DNA of 64,000 nucleotides from Paenisporosarcina macmurdoensis. Its GTDB lineage: Bacteria; Bacillota; Bacilli; Bacillales_A; Planococcaceae. A program made the translations under genes and the position numbers. The notes beneath the pieces are model-generated. The model made no database searches and was not told where the DNA came from. It was given only the letters and a program-made list of their open reading frames with translations. Of the stretch, positions 33,054 through 41,654 are shown in pieces (positions within the stretch are counted from its first letter, which is position 1; each line of letters starts with the position of its first letter). The DNA is taken from NCBI RefSeq assembly GCF_042658845.1, contig NZ_JBHSRI010000007.1, positions 1 to 64,000 of the forward strand. Direction: 5' to 3'.

Positions 33054-34397
33054 ATGAAGTCAGTATTTCAACATTTACCAGAAACCGTCCTTACACAAAT
33101 ACTTGAAAACGCATTTCAGTGGTTTGTGGTGGTCGATAAAGATTGCCGTATTCTTTATATTAATGAGGACTATTGTCGATTTCTAGAAGTGCCTCGTGAC
33201 CAAGCTATTGGTCAGCCAGTAGAAAAAGTCATCGAAAATACGAAAATGCACGAAGTCATTAAATCAGGAATAGCCGACGTGGCATCTCCTCATTACATTA
33301 AAGGGACATATATGCTTGCGAATCGCGTACCATTACTTGTAGATGGAGAAATTGTTGGTGCATTCGGCTCTGTGGTTTTTCGGGATATGACGGATTGGAA
33401 AAAGCTAAGTTCTCATGTAAGGACGACGATGGAAAAAATCCAGCTGACTTCAACTGATTCTCATCAGAATTTTTATCGGTTAGAAGATATAAAAGGTAGT
33501 TCCCAAGCGATCCGTTCAATAAAAGAAACAATCCAGATGATTGCCCCTAGTGATTTATCCGTCTTAATTGAAGGAGAAAGTGGGACAGGAAAAGAACTCT
33601 TTGCACAAAGTATCCATGGACTATCGGATCGAGAAACCTTGCCTTTTGTGAAAATTAATTGTGCAGCTATACCAGCCGAATTGTTAGAAGCAGAGATTTT
33701 TGGTACGTACCTCGAATCCAAGGATTATGTCAAAAAAGGTCGCTTTGAATTGGCCGATAAAGGCACGCTGTTTATTGACGAAATTGGTGCTATGCCACTC
33801 ACCGTTCAAGCGAAACTGCTCCGAGCAATTCAAGAAGGTGAGATTGAACCAATTGGCTCACACAAATCTAAACAAGTAAATGTTCGAATACTGGCAGCCA
33901 CTAATCGACCAATTGAACACTTAATTGAACAAGGCAAATTCCGTGAAGATTTGTACTATCGTATTCAAGCCATTACGCTTCGTATCCCCCCGTTGCGAGA
34001 GCGAATGGAAGACTTTACAGAATTAGCGAATACATTTTTACAGCAATACATACTAAAATCTGGTAAACGAAGACTGATTCTTGCAAGTCAAACAAGAGAA
34101 TATCTTCAAAACTATCATTGGCCAGGGAATGTAAGAGAGTTGCAAAATGTTATACAAGCTGCTGTCTATTTAGCTGAACATGAAATCATTGAACCAACTG
34201 CTTTACCTGATCAAATAAAACAAGTTCGTAGAAAAAAAAGTAAACAATTCGTTAATTTACAAGATGCAATTGAAGATTTAGAACGCACGATGATTCAAGA
34301 TCTGTTGCACGAAGAATCGGATAAAAGAGAAATAGCCCAACAATTAGGTCTGAGTCGTTCGACACTTTATGAAAAAATTAAAAAACACAACTTATGA
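33054..34397 (+). CDS. PAS-AAA+ regulator of the sigma-54 activator class without GAFTGA
   Basis: A 447-residue regulator: PAS domain (about 10-125), AAA+ domain (about 145-375) with Walker A GESGTGKE and Walker B GTLFIDEIGA, and a C-terminal Fis-type HTH (EIAQQLGLSRSTLYEKI). The loop 1 sequence that should read GAFTGA is instead TYLESKDY between AEIFG and VKKGRFELA, so contact with sigma-54 is not expected. TyrR is a known precedent for such proteins acting on sigma-70 promoters. Start ATG 33054 with agggtg 6 bases before. It precedes the CoA-transferase operon it probably controls. Confidence 0.9.
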   Translation: MKSVFQHLPETVLTQILENAFQWFVVVDKDCRILYINEDYCRFLEVPRDQAIGQPVEKVIENTKMHEVIKSGIADVASPHYIKGTYMLANRVPLLVDGEIVGAFGSVVFRDMTDWKKLSSHVRTTMEKIQLTSTDSHQNFYRLEDIKGSSQAIRSIKETIQMIAPSDLSVLIEGESGTGKELFAQSIHGLSDRETLPFVKINCAAIPAELLEAEIFGTYLESKDYVKKGRFELADKGTLFIDEIGAMPLTVQAKLLRAIQEGEIEPIGSHKSKQVNVRILAATNRPIEHLIEQGKFREDLYYRIQAITLRIPPLRERMEDFTELANTFLQQYILKSGKRRLILASQTREYLQNYHWPGNVRELQNVIQAAVYLAEHEIIEPTALPDQIKQVRRKKSKQFVNLQDAIEDLERTMIQDLLHEESDKREIAQQLGLSRSTLYEKIKKHNL

Positions 34398-34403
34398 CCT
34401 ATT

Positions 34404-34417
34404 TCCGATATTACGGA
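34404..34417 (+). promoter_or_regulatory. Palindrome 1, TCCG-N6-CGGA (candidate operator)
   Basis: Sequence TCCGATATTACGGA, immediately after the regulator stop codon. The first of three copies of the same TCCG-N6-CGGA dyad in the regulator-scoA gap. Confidence 0.7.
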
Positions 34418-34423
34418 CTAAAT

Positions 34424-34437
34424 TCCGAAATATCGGA
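34424..34437 (+). promoter_or_regulatory. Palindrome 2, TCCG-N6-CGGA (candidate operator)
   Basis: Sequence TCCGAAATATCGGA. Its centre is exactly 20 bp from that of palindrome 1, about two helical turns, as expected for cooperative binding on one DNA face. Confidence 0.7.
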
Positions 34438-34496
34438 CGATGCATTCTTCGAATTATAAGATAATTTCATAGAGTGTATGAATTAATCCGGAAATT

Positions 34497-34510
34497 CGGA
34501 CGGATAATCT
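34497..34510 (+). promoter_or_regulatory. Palindrome 3, TCCG-N6-CGGA (candidate operator)
   Basis: Sequence TCCGGAAATTCGGA, 73 bp downstream of palindrome 2. A promoter for the CoA-transferase operon probably lies between palindromes 2 and 3 or just after 3; I could not fix a -35/-10 pair. Confidence 0.65.
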
Positions 34511-34542
34511 ATTTTTATCGACAATAAGTTGTCACAACTACT

Positions 34543-34575
34543 ATTGCATGAAAATAGTAGTTCTGTTTTAATAGC
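34543..34575 (+). promoter_or_regulatory. Leader hairpin upstream of the CoA-transferase operon
   Basis: Stem AACTACTATT / AATAGTAGTT around GCATGAA, followed by ctgtttta. It resembles a weak terminator and could act as an attenuator. A tiny hairpin GTTG-tca-CAAC lies just before it. Confidence 0.5.
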
Positions 34576-34578
34576 TAA

Positions 34579-34592
34579 TGAAAGCGCTTTTA
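34579..34592 (+). promoter_or_regulatory. cre site (CcpA operator)
   Basis: TGAAAGCGCTTTTA matches the Bacillus cre consensus TGWAANCGNTNWCA except at the penultimate base. It lies 40 bases before the first CoA-transferase gene, well placed for carbon catabolite repression as a roadblock. Confidence 0.7.
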
Positions 34593-34631
34593 TACAAAAA
34601 TTCAAACGATTTCTTGTAAGGAGGAAACGCA

Positions 34632-35321
34632 ATGAAGCCAATTTATACTTCTGCAGAAGAGGCTGTACAACAAATTCAAGATGGAGCGACTTTAATGGTC
34701 GGAGGTTTTGGATTGGTTGGCATTCCCGAAAAATTGATTCTAGCACTTGTTGATAAAGGTGTGACAGATTTAACGGTCATCTCGAATAATTGTGGGATAG
34801 ATGATTGGGGTTTAGGACTTTTACTTAAAAATAAACAAATAAAAAAGATGATTGGTTCATATGTTGGTGAAAACAAAGAATTTGAACGCCAGGTATTATC
34901 TGGCGAAATCGAAGTGGAGTTGACGCCACAAGGTACTTTGGCTGAAAAAATACGTGCAGGTGGCGCTGGTATTCCAGCATTCTTTACACCAGCAGGCGTA
35001 GGGACAACTGTTGCTGATGGTAAAGAAATCCGAGTGTTTGATGGTAAAGAATACGTTTTGGAAGAAGCTTTACGTGCTGACTTTGCTCTTGTTCGTGCAG
35101 CGAAAGCTGATAAGTTTGGTAATCTTGTCTATAACAAAACAGCGCAGAACTTTAATCCGATGATGGCAGCTGCAGGTAAATTCACCATTGCAGAAGTAGA
35201 AGAAATCGTTGAAACGGGTGACTTAGATCCGAACACGATTCATACACCGAGTATCTATGTACAAGGGTTACTGCAAGCATCACAAGAAAAACGGATTGAA
35301 CGTTTAACGACTCGTTCATAG
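34632..35321 (+). CDS. scoA: 3-oxoacid CoA-transferase subunit A
   Basis: A 229-residue alpha subunit of succinyl-CoA:acetoacetate (3-oxoacid) CoA-transferase. Signatures are GATLMVGGFGLVGIPE near residue 18, SNNCGIDDWGLG and GAGIPAFFTPAGVGT. It activates acetoacetate to acetoacetyl-CoA with its partner subunit 20 bases downstream. ATG with aaggaggaa. Naming it scoA rather than atoD rests on general resemblance; acetate or butyrate CoA-transferase activity is possible. Confidence 0.93.
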   Translation: MKPIYTSAEEAVQQIQDGATLMVGGFGLVGIPEKLILALVDKGVTDLTVISNNCGIDDWGLGLLLKNKQIKKMIGSYVGENKEFERQVLSGEIEVELTPQGTLAEKIRAGGAGIPAFFTPAGVGTTVADGKEIRVFDGKEYVLEEALRADFALVRAAKADKFGNLVYNKTAQNFNPMMAAAGKFTIAEVEEIVETGDLDPNTIHTPSIYVQGLLQASQEKRIERLTTRS

Positions 35322-35341
35322 AACAGGAGGAGACAAACATT

Positions 35342-36010
35342 ATGGGAACAATAAATGTTAGAGAACGCATTGCAATTCGAGCAGAACAAGAAATCGAAGA
35401 CGGTAACTACGTAAACCTAGGGATTGGGATGCCGACATTAGTGGCTAACTATATCTCTCCTAACAAAACAGTAGTATTACAGTCTGAAAATGGCTTACTT
35501 GGAATTGGACCTTACCCTACAGTAGACGATGTTGATCCGGATTTAATCAATGCAGGTAAAGAAACAGTTACGACAATTCCGGGTTCTGCCTTTTTCACAA
35601 GTGCCGAGTCTTTTGCGATGATTCGTGGTGGACATGTTGACGTGGCAATTTTAGGTGGCATGGAAGTATCTGAGACTGGTGATCTTGCTAACTGGATGAT
35701 TCCAGGGAAAATGATAAAAGGTATGGGTGGGGCTATGGATTTAGTTCACGGTGCCAAGAAAATCATCGTCATAATGGATCATGTAGCAAAAGATGGTTCA
35801 GCCAAAATTAAAAAACAATGCGATTTGCCTTTAACAGGTAAAGGCGTTGTGAACAAAATTATCACTGAGCGTGCATTAATCGAAGTAACACCAACTGGAT
35901 TAGTTTTAAAAGAAGTGTTTGAAGGTTTCTCTGTTCAAGACGTCATTGACTCAACCGATGCTTCTTTAAATACCGATAACGTAATAGAAAACGTCCAGTT
36001 TAATAACTAA
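35342..36010 (+). CDS. scoB: 3-oxoacid CoA-transferase subunit B
   Basis: A 222-residue beta subunit. The catalytic glutamate is in SENGLLGIGPYP (about residue 50), and GGHVDVAILGGMEV is the family block. ATG with aggaggaga, a somewhat long spacing. Its neighbours (a permease and a hydroxybutyrate dehydrogenase-like enzyme) place the complex in ketone-body use. Confidence 0.93.
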   Translation: MGTINVRERIAIRAEQEIEDGNYVNLGIGMPTLVANYISPNKTVVLQSENGLLGIGPYPTVDDVDPDLINAGKETVTTIPGSAFFTSAESFAMIRGGHVDVAILGGMEVSETGDLANWMIPGKMIKGMGGAMDLVHGAKKIIVIMDHVAKDGSAKIKKQCDLPLTGKGVVNKIITERALIEVTPTGLVLKEVFEGFSVQDVIDSTDASLNTDNVIENVQFNN

Positions 36011-36043
36011 AACGTCTAATAACATTTCGGGGGAAATTTGTTC

Positions 36044-37381
36044 ATGGATACTAGTATTGTGTTAGGTATGATTGGCCTTATTGGGGGACTAGCTTTACTT
36101 ATTACCTTAACGTTGAAAGGTGTTAACATTCTCATCGGTGGTCCAGTTGCTGCTTTGTTTGTGGCTCTGATGAGTGGTTTGCCATTATTTCCTCAATTGG
36201 TTGCAGAAGGTGCACCAAACTTCGTTACTAGTTATATGACAGGGTTTACATCCTTCATTTTAGCTTGGTATCTTATGTTCTTACTTGGTGCTGTTTTCGG
36301 GAAAGTTATGGAAGACAGTGGAGCTGCTGATGCAGTTGCCAAATGGTTTGTTGAGAAATTAGGCATGAAATTTGCAGTCCTTGCAATCGTTATTGCATGT
36401 GCCATTCTTACATATGGCGGTGTAAGTCTGTTCGTAGTAGCATTCTCTGTCTATCCAATGGCTATTTCATTATTTAAACAAGCAGATTTACCACGTCGCT
36501 TTATTCCAGCGACTTTAGCGCTTGGTTCAGTAACATTCACGATGACTTCTGCAGGTTCTCCGGAAATTCAAAACTGGATTCCAATTCCATTTTTAGGTAC
36601 TACTCCTTATGCAGGATGGGAAGTTAGTATACTCGTTGCTGTATTTATGGCTTTATTCGGTTATTGGTGGTTGAAGAAACTTATTACAGGTGCAGTGAAA
36701 AAAGGCGAGAAATTTGAAGATCGTAAAACGGACCCTACATTCGATGTAACGCGTCCGCTACCAAATCCATTTTTAGCAATGATTCCATTAGTGGTTGTTT
36801 TAGCCATTTCATTCATTTTCCATGATTCATTAAAACAATCCGCACTAATTGTTGCCTTACTTGGTGGGATTGTTGCAACATTTATTGTCAGTTGGAGATA
36901 CTTTAAAGCTCCTTGGGAAGCCGTCTCTGCAGGTACTGTTGGTGCGATAATCGCGATTGGTAATACTGCAGCGGTTGTAGGTTTCGGTGGTGTGGCAAAA
37001 GCGGTTCCAGCATTCGGAGTTGCGGTTGATGCAATGGCTAGCATTCCAGGATCTCCATTAATTGGAGCGGCTGTAGCAGTATCCGTCATAGCAGGTATGA
37101 CTGGTTCAGCATCTGGCGGTCAAGTCATTGCTTTACCTTTACTAGCTCCAGGCTATATGGATGCTGGTGTAAATGCAGAAGCGTTGCACCGAGTTGTAGC
37201 GATATCTTCAGGAGCACTAGACTCACTTCCGCACAATGGGTATGTTGTTACGACCATTCAATCCATTTGTAATGAAAAATATAGCGCAGCTTACTGGGCT
37301 GTTGCAGCGACAACAGTAGTCACGCCAGTTATCGGTGTTATTATAGCGATTGTATTATTCTCATTTGGTTTTGGAATTTAA
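36044..37381 (+). CDS. GntP-family permease, probably for 3-hydroxybutyrate
   Basis: A 445-residue integral membrane protein with about twelve hydrophobic segments and the GntP-family patterns GGPVAALFVALMSGLPLF and SASGGQVIALPLLAPGYMDAG, GALDSLPHNGYVVT. Start ATG 36044 after gggggaaat. It belongs to the gluconate/D-glycerate/3-hydroxybutyrate transporter superfamily. Its place between CoA-transferase and dehydrogenase genes points to 3-hydroxybutyrate or acetoacetate, an inference from context. Confidence 0.88.
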   Translation: MDTSIVLGMIGLIGGLALLITLTLKGVNILIGGPVAALFVALMSGLPLFPQLVAEGAPNFVTSYMTGFTSFILAWYLMFLLGAVFGKVMEDSGAADAVAKWFVEKLGMKFAVLAIVIACAILTYGGVSLFVVAFSVYPMAISLFKQADLPRRFIPATLALGSVTFTMTSAGSPEIQNWIPIPFLGTTPYAGWEVSILVAVFMALFGYWWLKKLITGAVKKGEKFEDRKTDPTFDVTRPLPNPFLAMIPLVVVLAISFIFHDSLKQSALIVALLGGIVATFIVSWRYFKAPWEAVSAGTVGAIIAIGNTAAVVGFGGVAKAVPAFGVAVDAMASIPGSPLIGAAVAVSVIAGMTGSASGGQVIALPLLAPGYMDAGVNAEALHRVVAISSGALDSLPHNGYVVTTIQSICNEKYSAAYWAVAATTVVTPVIGVIIAIVLFSFGFGI

Positions 37382-37391
37382 TTAAAATGAT

Positions 37392-37419
37392 TCAGCCGCC
37401 ACGTGCGGCTGATTTTTTT
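37392..37419 (+). terminator. Intra-operon terminator before the dehydrogenase
   Basis: Stem TCAGCCGC / GCGGCTGA around a CACGT loop, followed by T7, 10 bases after the permease stop. The Shine-Dalgarno of the next gene (ggaggg) follows directly, so partial read-through is likely. Confidence 0.82.
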
Positions 37420-37432
37420 GGAGGGACATATA

Positions 37433-38200
37433 ATGGTAAAAGACAAAGTATTATTTATTACAGGTGCTGCTCAAGGAATTGGTTTTGAAATTGCTCGTGA
37501 GTTCTCACTTGCAGGAGCAAAAGTAGTGTTGACCGATTTGAATGAAGACAAAGTAAAAGAAGCAGCTGCTTCACTTGGATCAAATGCAATTGGCTTGAAA
37601 TGTGATGTAACAATTGAAGCGGATATTGAAAAAACAATTGATCAGACAATTGCTCATTTTGGTCAACTAGATATTTTAATAAATAATGCTGGTATGCAAC
37701 ATGTTGCAATGTTGGAAGATTTTCCAACGGCACGTTTTGAACTGTTAGTAAAAATCATGCTAACTGCTCCATTTATCGCCACGAAAAATGTATTGCCACA
37801 TATGCGAAAACAAGGATTTGGCCGTATTATTAATATGGCGTCTATTAACGGATTAGTTGGATTCGCAGGAAAAGCAGCGTATAACTCAGCTAAGCATGGT
37901 GTTATTGGTTTAACAAAAGTAGCAGCACTTGAGACAGCGGCTGATGGTATTACCGTAAATGCGATTTGCCCAGGATATGTTGATACTCCATTAGTGCGTA
38001 ATCAACTGCAAGATTTAGCCATTACGCGTAATGTACCACTAGAATCTGTGCTAGAAGATGTGATTTATCCATTGGTTCCTCAAAAGCGTTTACTAGATGT
38101 TAAAGAGATTGCTGATTTAGCAATGTTCCTTTCTAGTGAATCGGCAAAAGGGATGACGGGTCAGGCCGTTGTTCTAGATGGCGGTTATACCGTTCAATAA
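37433..38200 (+). CDS. 3-hydroxybutyrate dehydrogenase (SDR family)
   Basis: A 255-residue short-chain dehydrogenase. NAD-binding GAAQGIGFEIA, NNAGMQ and the catalytic Ser/Tyr/Lys (MASINGL, YNSAKHG) are all present, and NAICPGYVDTPLV is typical of D-3-hydroxybutyrate dehydrogenases. It would oxidise 3-hydroxybutyrate to acetoacetate, the substrate of ScoAB. Start ATG 37433 after ggaggga; the upstream GTG-like frame at 37403 lies inside the terminator and is unlikely. Confidence 0.9.
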   Translation: MVKDKVLFITGAAQGIGFEIAREFSLAGAKVVLTDLNEDKVKEAAASLGSNAIGLKCDVTIEADIEKTIDQTIAHFGQLDILINNAGMQHVAMLEDFPTARFELLVKIMLTAPFIATKNVLPHMRKQGFGRIINMASINGLVGFAGKAAYNSAKHGVIGLTKVAALETAADGITVNAICPGYVDTPLVRNQLQDLAITRNVPLESVLEDVIYPLVPQKRLLDVKEIADLAMFLSSESAKGMTGQAVVLDGGYTVQ

Positions 38201-38244
38201 TTCTTGTGCTTTTTGAAAACTTCGATTACAATGAAAAATAATAG

Positions 38245-38495
38245 TGTAAGACTGTGAAAAGGATTAGTACATAATCTTGTGTTTCAAGAGAGCCGACGGA
38301 TGGTGCAAGTCGGTAACACAACTTATCGAACTCGCCTTGGAGTCTGCAATGGTGAAGTAGTAGTAACCGGTGCCGTTTTCCGCGTTAAGGAAGCAAGTTG
38401 AGCAATTTATTTTGCTAATTTGGGTGGTACCGCGGGAGCAAATAGTTAACTCTCGTCCCTTAGTCTTTTGACTAATGGACGAGAGTTTTTTTTAT
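38245..38495 (+). promoter_or_regulatory. T-box leader (tRNA-Leu specific) of leuS
   Basis: The leader has the T-box core TGGTACCGCGG (38424-38434) that pairs with the uncharged tRNA end, a stem I region with specifier CTC (38331-38333, in gaactcgcc), and a terminator ACTCTCGTCC / GGACGAGAGT (38449-38458, 38477-38486) followed by T8. Uncharged tRNA-Leu(GAG) would stabilise the antiterminator and allow leuS expression. Confidence 0.93.
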
Positions 38496-38591
38496 TGCTC
38501 TAATCAGGAATACATTTGTAGAAAATCAGTAACACCAACTTACACCACTGAGATTTAGTTATCGTCTTTTTATCAAAAGGAGGAAAAAATT

Positions 38592-41006
38592 ATGAATTTT
38601 AATCATCAACAAATTGAGAAAAAATGGCAAAAGAGTTGGGAACAAAACAAAACATTTAAAACAGGGGAAGATTCGTCTAAACCGAACTTCTATGCACTTG
38701 ACATGTTTCCATTCCCATCTGGGGCAGGACTGCATGTAGGACATCCTGAAGGTTACACTGCTACCGATATTTTAAGCCGTTTTAAACGGATGCAAGGATA
38801 CAATGTATTACATCCTATGGGTTGGGACGCATTCGGATTACCAGCAGAACAATACGCACTTGACACGGGGAACGATCCAGCAGAATTTACTGCTAAAAAC
38901 ATTGCGACATTTAAACGTCAAATCCAAGACCTTGGATTTTCATATGATTGGGAACGTGAAATCAATACAACGGATCCTTCTTATTACAAATGGACACAAT
39001 GGATTTTCATACAGCTTCATAAAAGAGGCTTAGCCTATGTTGATGAAGTGGCTGTCAACTGGTGTCCTGCACTTGGAACAGTTCTTGCAAACGAAGAAGT
39101 CATAGACGGTAAGTCTGAACGTGGCGGACATCCTGTTGAAAGACGTCCAATGAAGCAATGGATGCTAAGAATTACAGCGTATGCAGACCGTTTAATAGCA
39201 GATTTGGATGATTTGGATTGGCCAGAAAGCATTAAAGATATGCAACGTAACTGGGTAGGTCGCTCAGAAGGTGCCGAACTTACATTTAAGGTGGAAGGCA
39301 CTGAACACTCATTCAAAGCATTCACAACACGTCCAGATACAATCTTTGGTGCTACGTATGCAGTACTTGCACCTGAACATTCTTTAGTAAAAGAACTTAC
39401 ATCTGAAGATAAGCGTAAAGATGTTGCGAGCTATATCGAATCAGTGAAGTTGAAAAGTGACTTGGAACGTACAGATTTAGCTAAATCTAAAACAGGTGTT
39501 TTTACAGGAGCCTACGCAATAAATCCAGTAAGTGGCGAGAAAATGCCAATTTGGATTGCAGACTATGTCTTGGCTACATATGGTACTGGAGCAATTATGG
39601 CAGTTCCTGCTCATGATGACCGTGACTATGAATTTGCGAAACAATTCGATCTTCCAATTGTTGAAGTAGTTGAAGGCGGAAATATTGAAAAAGAAGCTTA
39701 CACTGGTGAAGGCAACCATATAAACTCAGATTTCTTAAATGGACTAGATAAAATTCAAGCGATTGAAAAAGCGATTAGTTGGTTTGAAGAAAATGGTACG
39801 GGTGAAAAGAAAGTAACGTATCGTCTTCGTGACTGGTTATTTAGCCGTCAACGTTATTGGGGAGAACCAATTCCAATTATTCACTGGGAAGATGGCACGA
39901 TTACGGCAATTGATGAAGCTGAACTTCCATTAATATTGCCGACAGCTACAGACATCAAACCAAGTGGAACGGGAGAATCACCATTAGCGAAAATTGAAGA
40001 ATGGGTTAGTGTAGTTGATCCGCAAACAGGTATGAAAGGTCGTCGCGAAACCAATACCATGCCAAACTGGGCAGGTAGTTGTTGGTATTATCTTCGTTAC
40101 ATCGATCCGAATAACGATCAAGCGATTGCAGATCCTGAGTTAATCAAGCGTTGGTTACCGGTTGATATTTATATTGGGGGAGCAGAACACGCGGTATTGC
40201 ACTTGCTGTATGCTCGTTTCTGGCACAAAGTATTGTATGACATTGGAGTTGTTCCAACAAAAGAGCCATTCCAAAAATTATTTAACCAAGGGATGATCTT
40301 GGGGGAGAACAACGAAAAAATGTCTAAATCAAAAGGCAATGTTGTCAATCCTGACGACATCGTGGCAAGCCATGGAGCTGATACTCTTCGTTTATATGAA
40401 ATGTTTATGGGACCACTTGACGCTTCAATCGCATGGTCAGAAAATGGTCTAGATGGTGCACGTCGATTCTTGGATCGCATTTGGCGCTTGTTCATGAATG
40501 AAGACGGTTCGGTCAGCAGCAAAATTGTGGCTGCAAACGATGGCAAACTTGAAAAAGTGTATCATCAAACAGTGAAAAAAGTGACAGAAGACTATGAAGG
40601 AATTCGTTTTAATACGGCGATTTCACAAATGATGGTCTTTATCAATGAAGCCTATAAAGCACCACAATTACCTGTTGAATATGCTAAAGGATTTGTTCAA
40701 ATCCTAGCTCCACTAGCTCCTCATTTGGCAGAAGAACTGTGGGAAAAACTCGGCGCAACAGAAACCATTTCTTATGTGGCATGGCCAACATTTGATGAAT
40801 CTAAATTAGTTGAAAATGAAATTGAAATGGCGATTCAGTTCAATGGAAAAGTTCGAACTAAAATTATTGTAAGTAAAGATTTTTCAAAAGATGAATTAGA
40901 AAAAGCTGTACTTGCAGATTCTCGTGTTATCGAAATACTTGAAGGTAAAGACATTAAAAAAGTAATTGCCATCCCAGGTAAATTAGTAAATATCGTGGTC
41001 GGCTAA
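38592..41006 (+). CDS. leuS: Leucyl-tRNA synthetase
   Basis: Class I aminoacyl-tRNA synthetase of 804 residues, the usual bacterial size. The HIGH-like motif is HVGH in FPSGAGLHVGHPEG, the editing CP1 domain contains TTRPDTIFGATY, the KMSKS loop is EKMSKSKGN. ATG with aaaaggagga. It is controlled by the T-box upstream and coupled by a TAATG overlap to a small downstream gene. Confidence 0.98.
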   Translation: MNFNHQQIEKKWQKSWEQNKTFKTGEDSSKPNFYALDMFPFPSGAGLHVGHPEGYTATDILSRFKRMQGYNVLHPMGWDAFGLPAEQYALDTGNDPAEFTAKNIATFKRQIQDLGFSYDWEREINTTDPSYYKWTQWIFIQLHKRGLAYVDEVAVNWCPALGTVLANEEVIDGKSERGGHPVERRPMKQWMLRITAYADRLIADLDDLDWPESIKDMQRNWVGRSEGAELTFKVEGTEHSFKAFTTRPDTIFGATYAVLAPEHSLVKELTSEDKRKDVASYIESVKLKSDLERTDLAKSKTGVFTGAYAINPVSGEKMPIWIADYVLATYGTGAIMAVPAHDDRDYEFAKQFDLPIVEVVEGGNIEKEAYTGEGNHINSDFLNGLDKIQAIEKAISWFEENGTGEKKVTYRLRDWLFSRQRYWGEPIPIIHWEDGTITAIDEAELPLILPTATDIKPSGTGESPLAKIEEWVSVVDPQTGMKGRRETNTMPNWAGSCWYYLRYIDPNNDQAIADPELIKRWLPVDIYIGGAEHAVLHLLYARFWHKVLYDIGVVPTKEPFQKLFNQGMILGENNEKMSKSKGNVVNPDDIVASHGADTLRLYEMFMGPLDASIAWSENGLDGARRFLDRIWRLFMNEDGSVSSKIVAANDGKLEKVYHQTVKKVTEDYEGIRFNTAISQMMVFINEAYKAPQLPVEYAKGFVQILAPLAPHLAEELWEKLGATETISYVAWPTFDESKLVENEIEMAIQFNGKVRTKIIVSKDFSKDELEKAVLADSRVIEILEGKDIKKVIAIPGKLVNIVVG

Positions 41007-41173
41007 TGGAACCCATATATATAGTTGTCTTATTGATCTTAGTCGCGTTTTCTTGGAAACTATTTACGATTTTACGTCACCCAGAAATATCAAGACCCAA
41101 TAAACGAATGGCTATAAGTGTATTTGTCATTTCAGTCATTTCATTCGCCATTGCCTTATATTTTGCGGGATAA
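41006..41173 (+). CDS. Small membrane protein, 55 residues, coupled to leuS
   Basis: The open frame starts at an ATG sharing one base with the leuS TAA (TAATG) and encodes MEPIYIVVLLILVAFSWKLF, a basic loop (LRHPEISRPNKRMA) and a second hydrophobic segment ending in YFAG. Two membrane helices are likely, both ends outside. The family is not recognised. The tight overlap and the clean two-helix layout argue for a real gene. Confidence 0.68.
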   Translation: MEPIYIVVLLILVAFSWKLFTILRHPEISRPNKRMAISVFVISVISFAIALYFAG

Positions 41174-41654
41174 CGTATGTCATTATTACTTTGGCTTTCG
41201 AGTCATTAATAGACAGATAAGTGAGCAAGCAGGTTTTTGTTTTGTTTACTTGCAGATATACCTTGGTGCAACTTAACCTAAAGAACTAAATAAGCGAGAG
41301 GAGGCCAGTGCCTTCTCTCGCTTATTTGTATTCAGGCAAGCCTGTAACGTAGGTAAATTATATAACGTCTGCAAATGATATTTTCAACAATAAAAAATTA
41401 TAGTTTGAGAGTATTTATGATTATAAAAATAAGGAAAATAAGGTATAGTTAAAATATTAAAAATGAGGCAAAAGAACTAATGAAAACAAGAGTTTTAGTA
41501 AGTGTGGTTTTTTGGTAAGTAGAAGTTCCTGGTTTAAGCATTTTCACGATTAAAAGCCATGTAGCAAGGGTTTCTAAAAGAAGTTACTTCAGAGGAGTCC
41601 ATTAATAATGAGTTTGAAAATGTGGAGAAGACAAAATATGGAGGGTAGAGCTAT
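41174..41654 (+). other. Gene-free stretch with a strong hairpin
   Basis: About 480 bases without a supportable gene. One strong hairpin, AAATAAGCGAGAG..AGG / CCT..CTCTCGCTTATTT (41288-41327), probably ends the leuS transcript although the T run is short. A 12-codon open frame at 41480 (MKTRVLVSVVFW) stops early. The ribosome site for the next gene is tggagggtag at about 41639-41648. Confidence 0.6.

Noticed and set aside
34530..34560. Sigma-54 promoter before scoA (ttgtcac...ttgcat)
   Set aside because: The elements are 8 bases apart instead of 5 and the GG of the -24 box is missing; it is better explained by the hairpin arms.
41480..41610. Possible broken gene (MKTRVLVSVVFW stop, then about 30 open codons)
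   Set aside because: No similarity to a known family is visible and the frame is too short to argue for a pseudogene.
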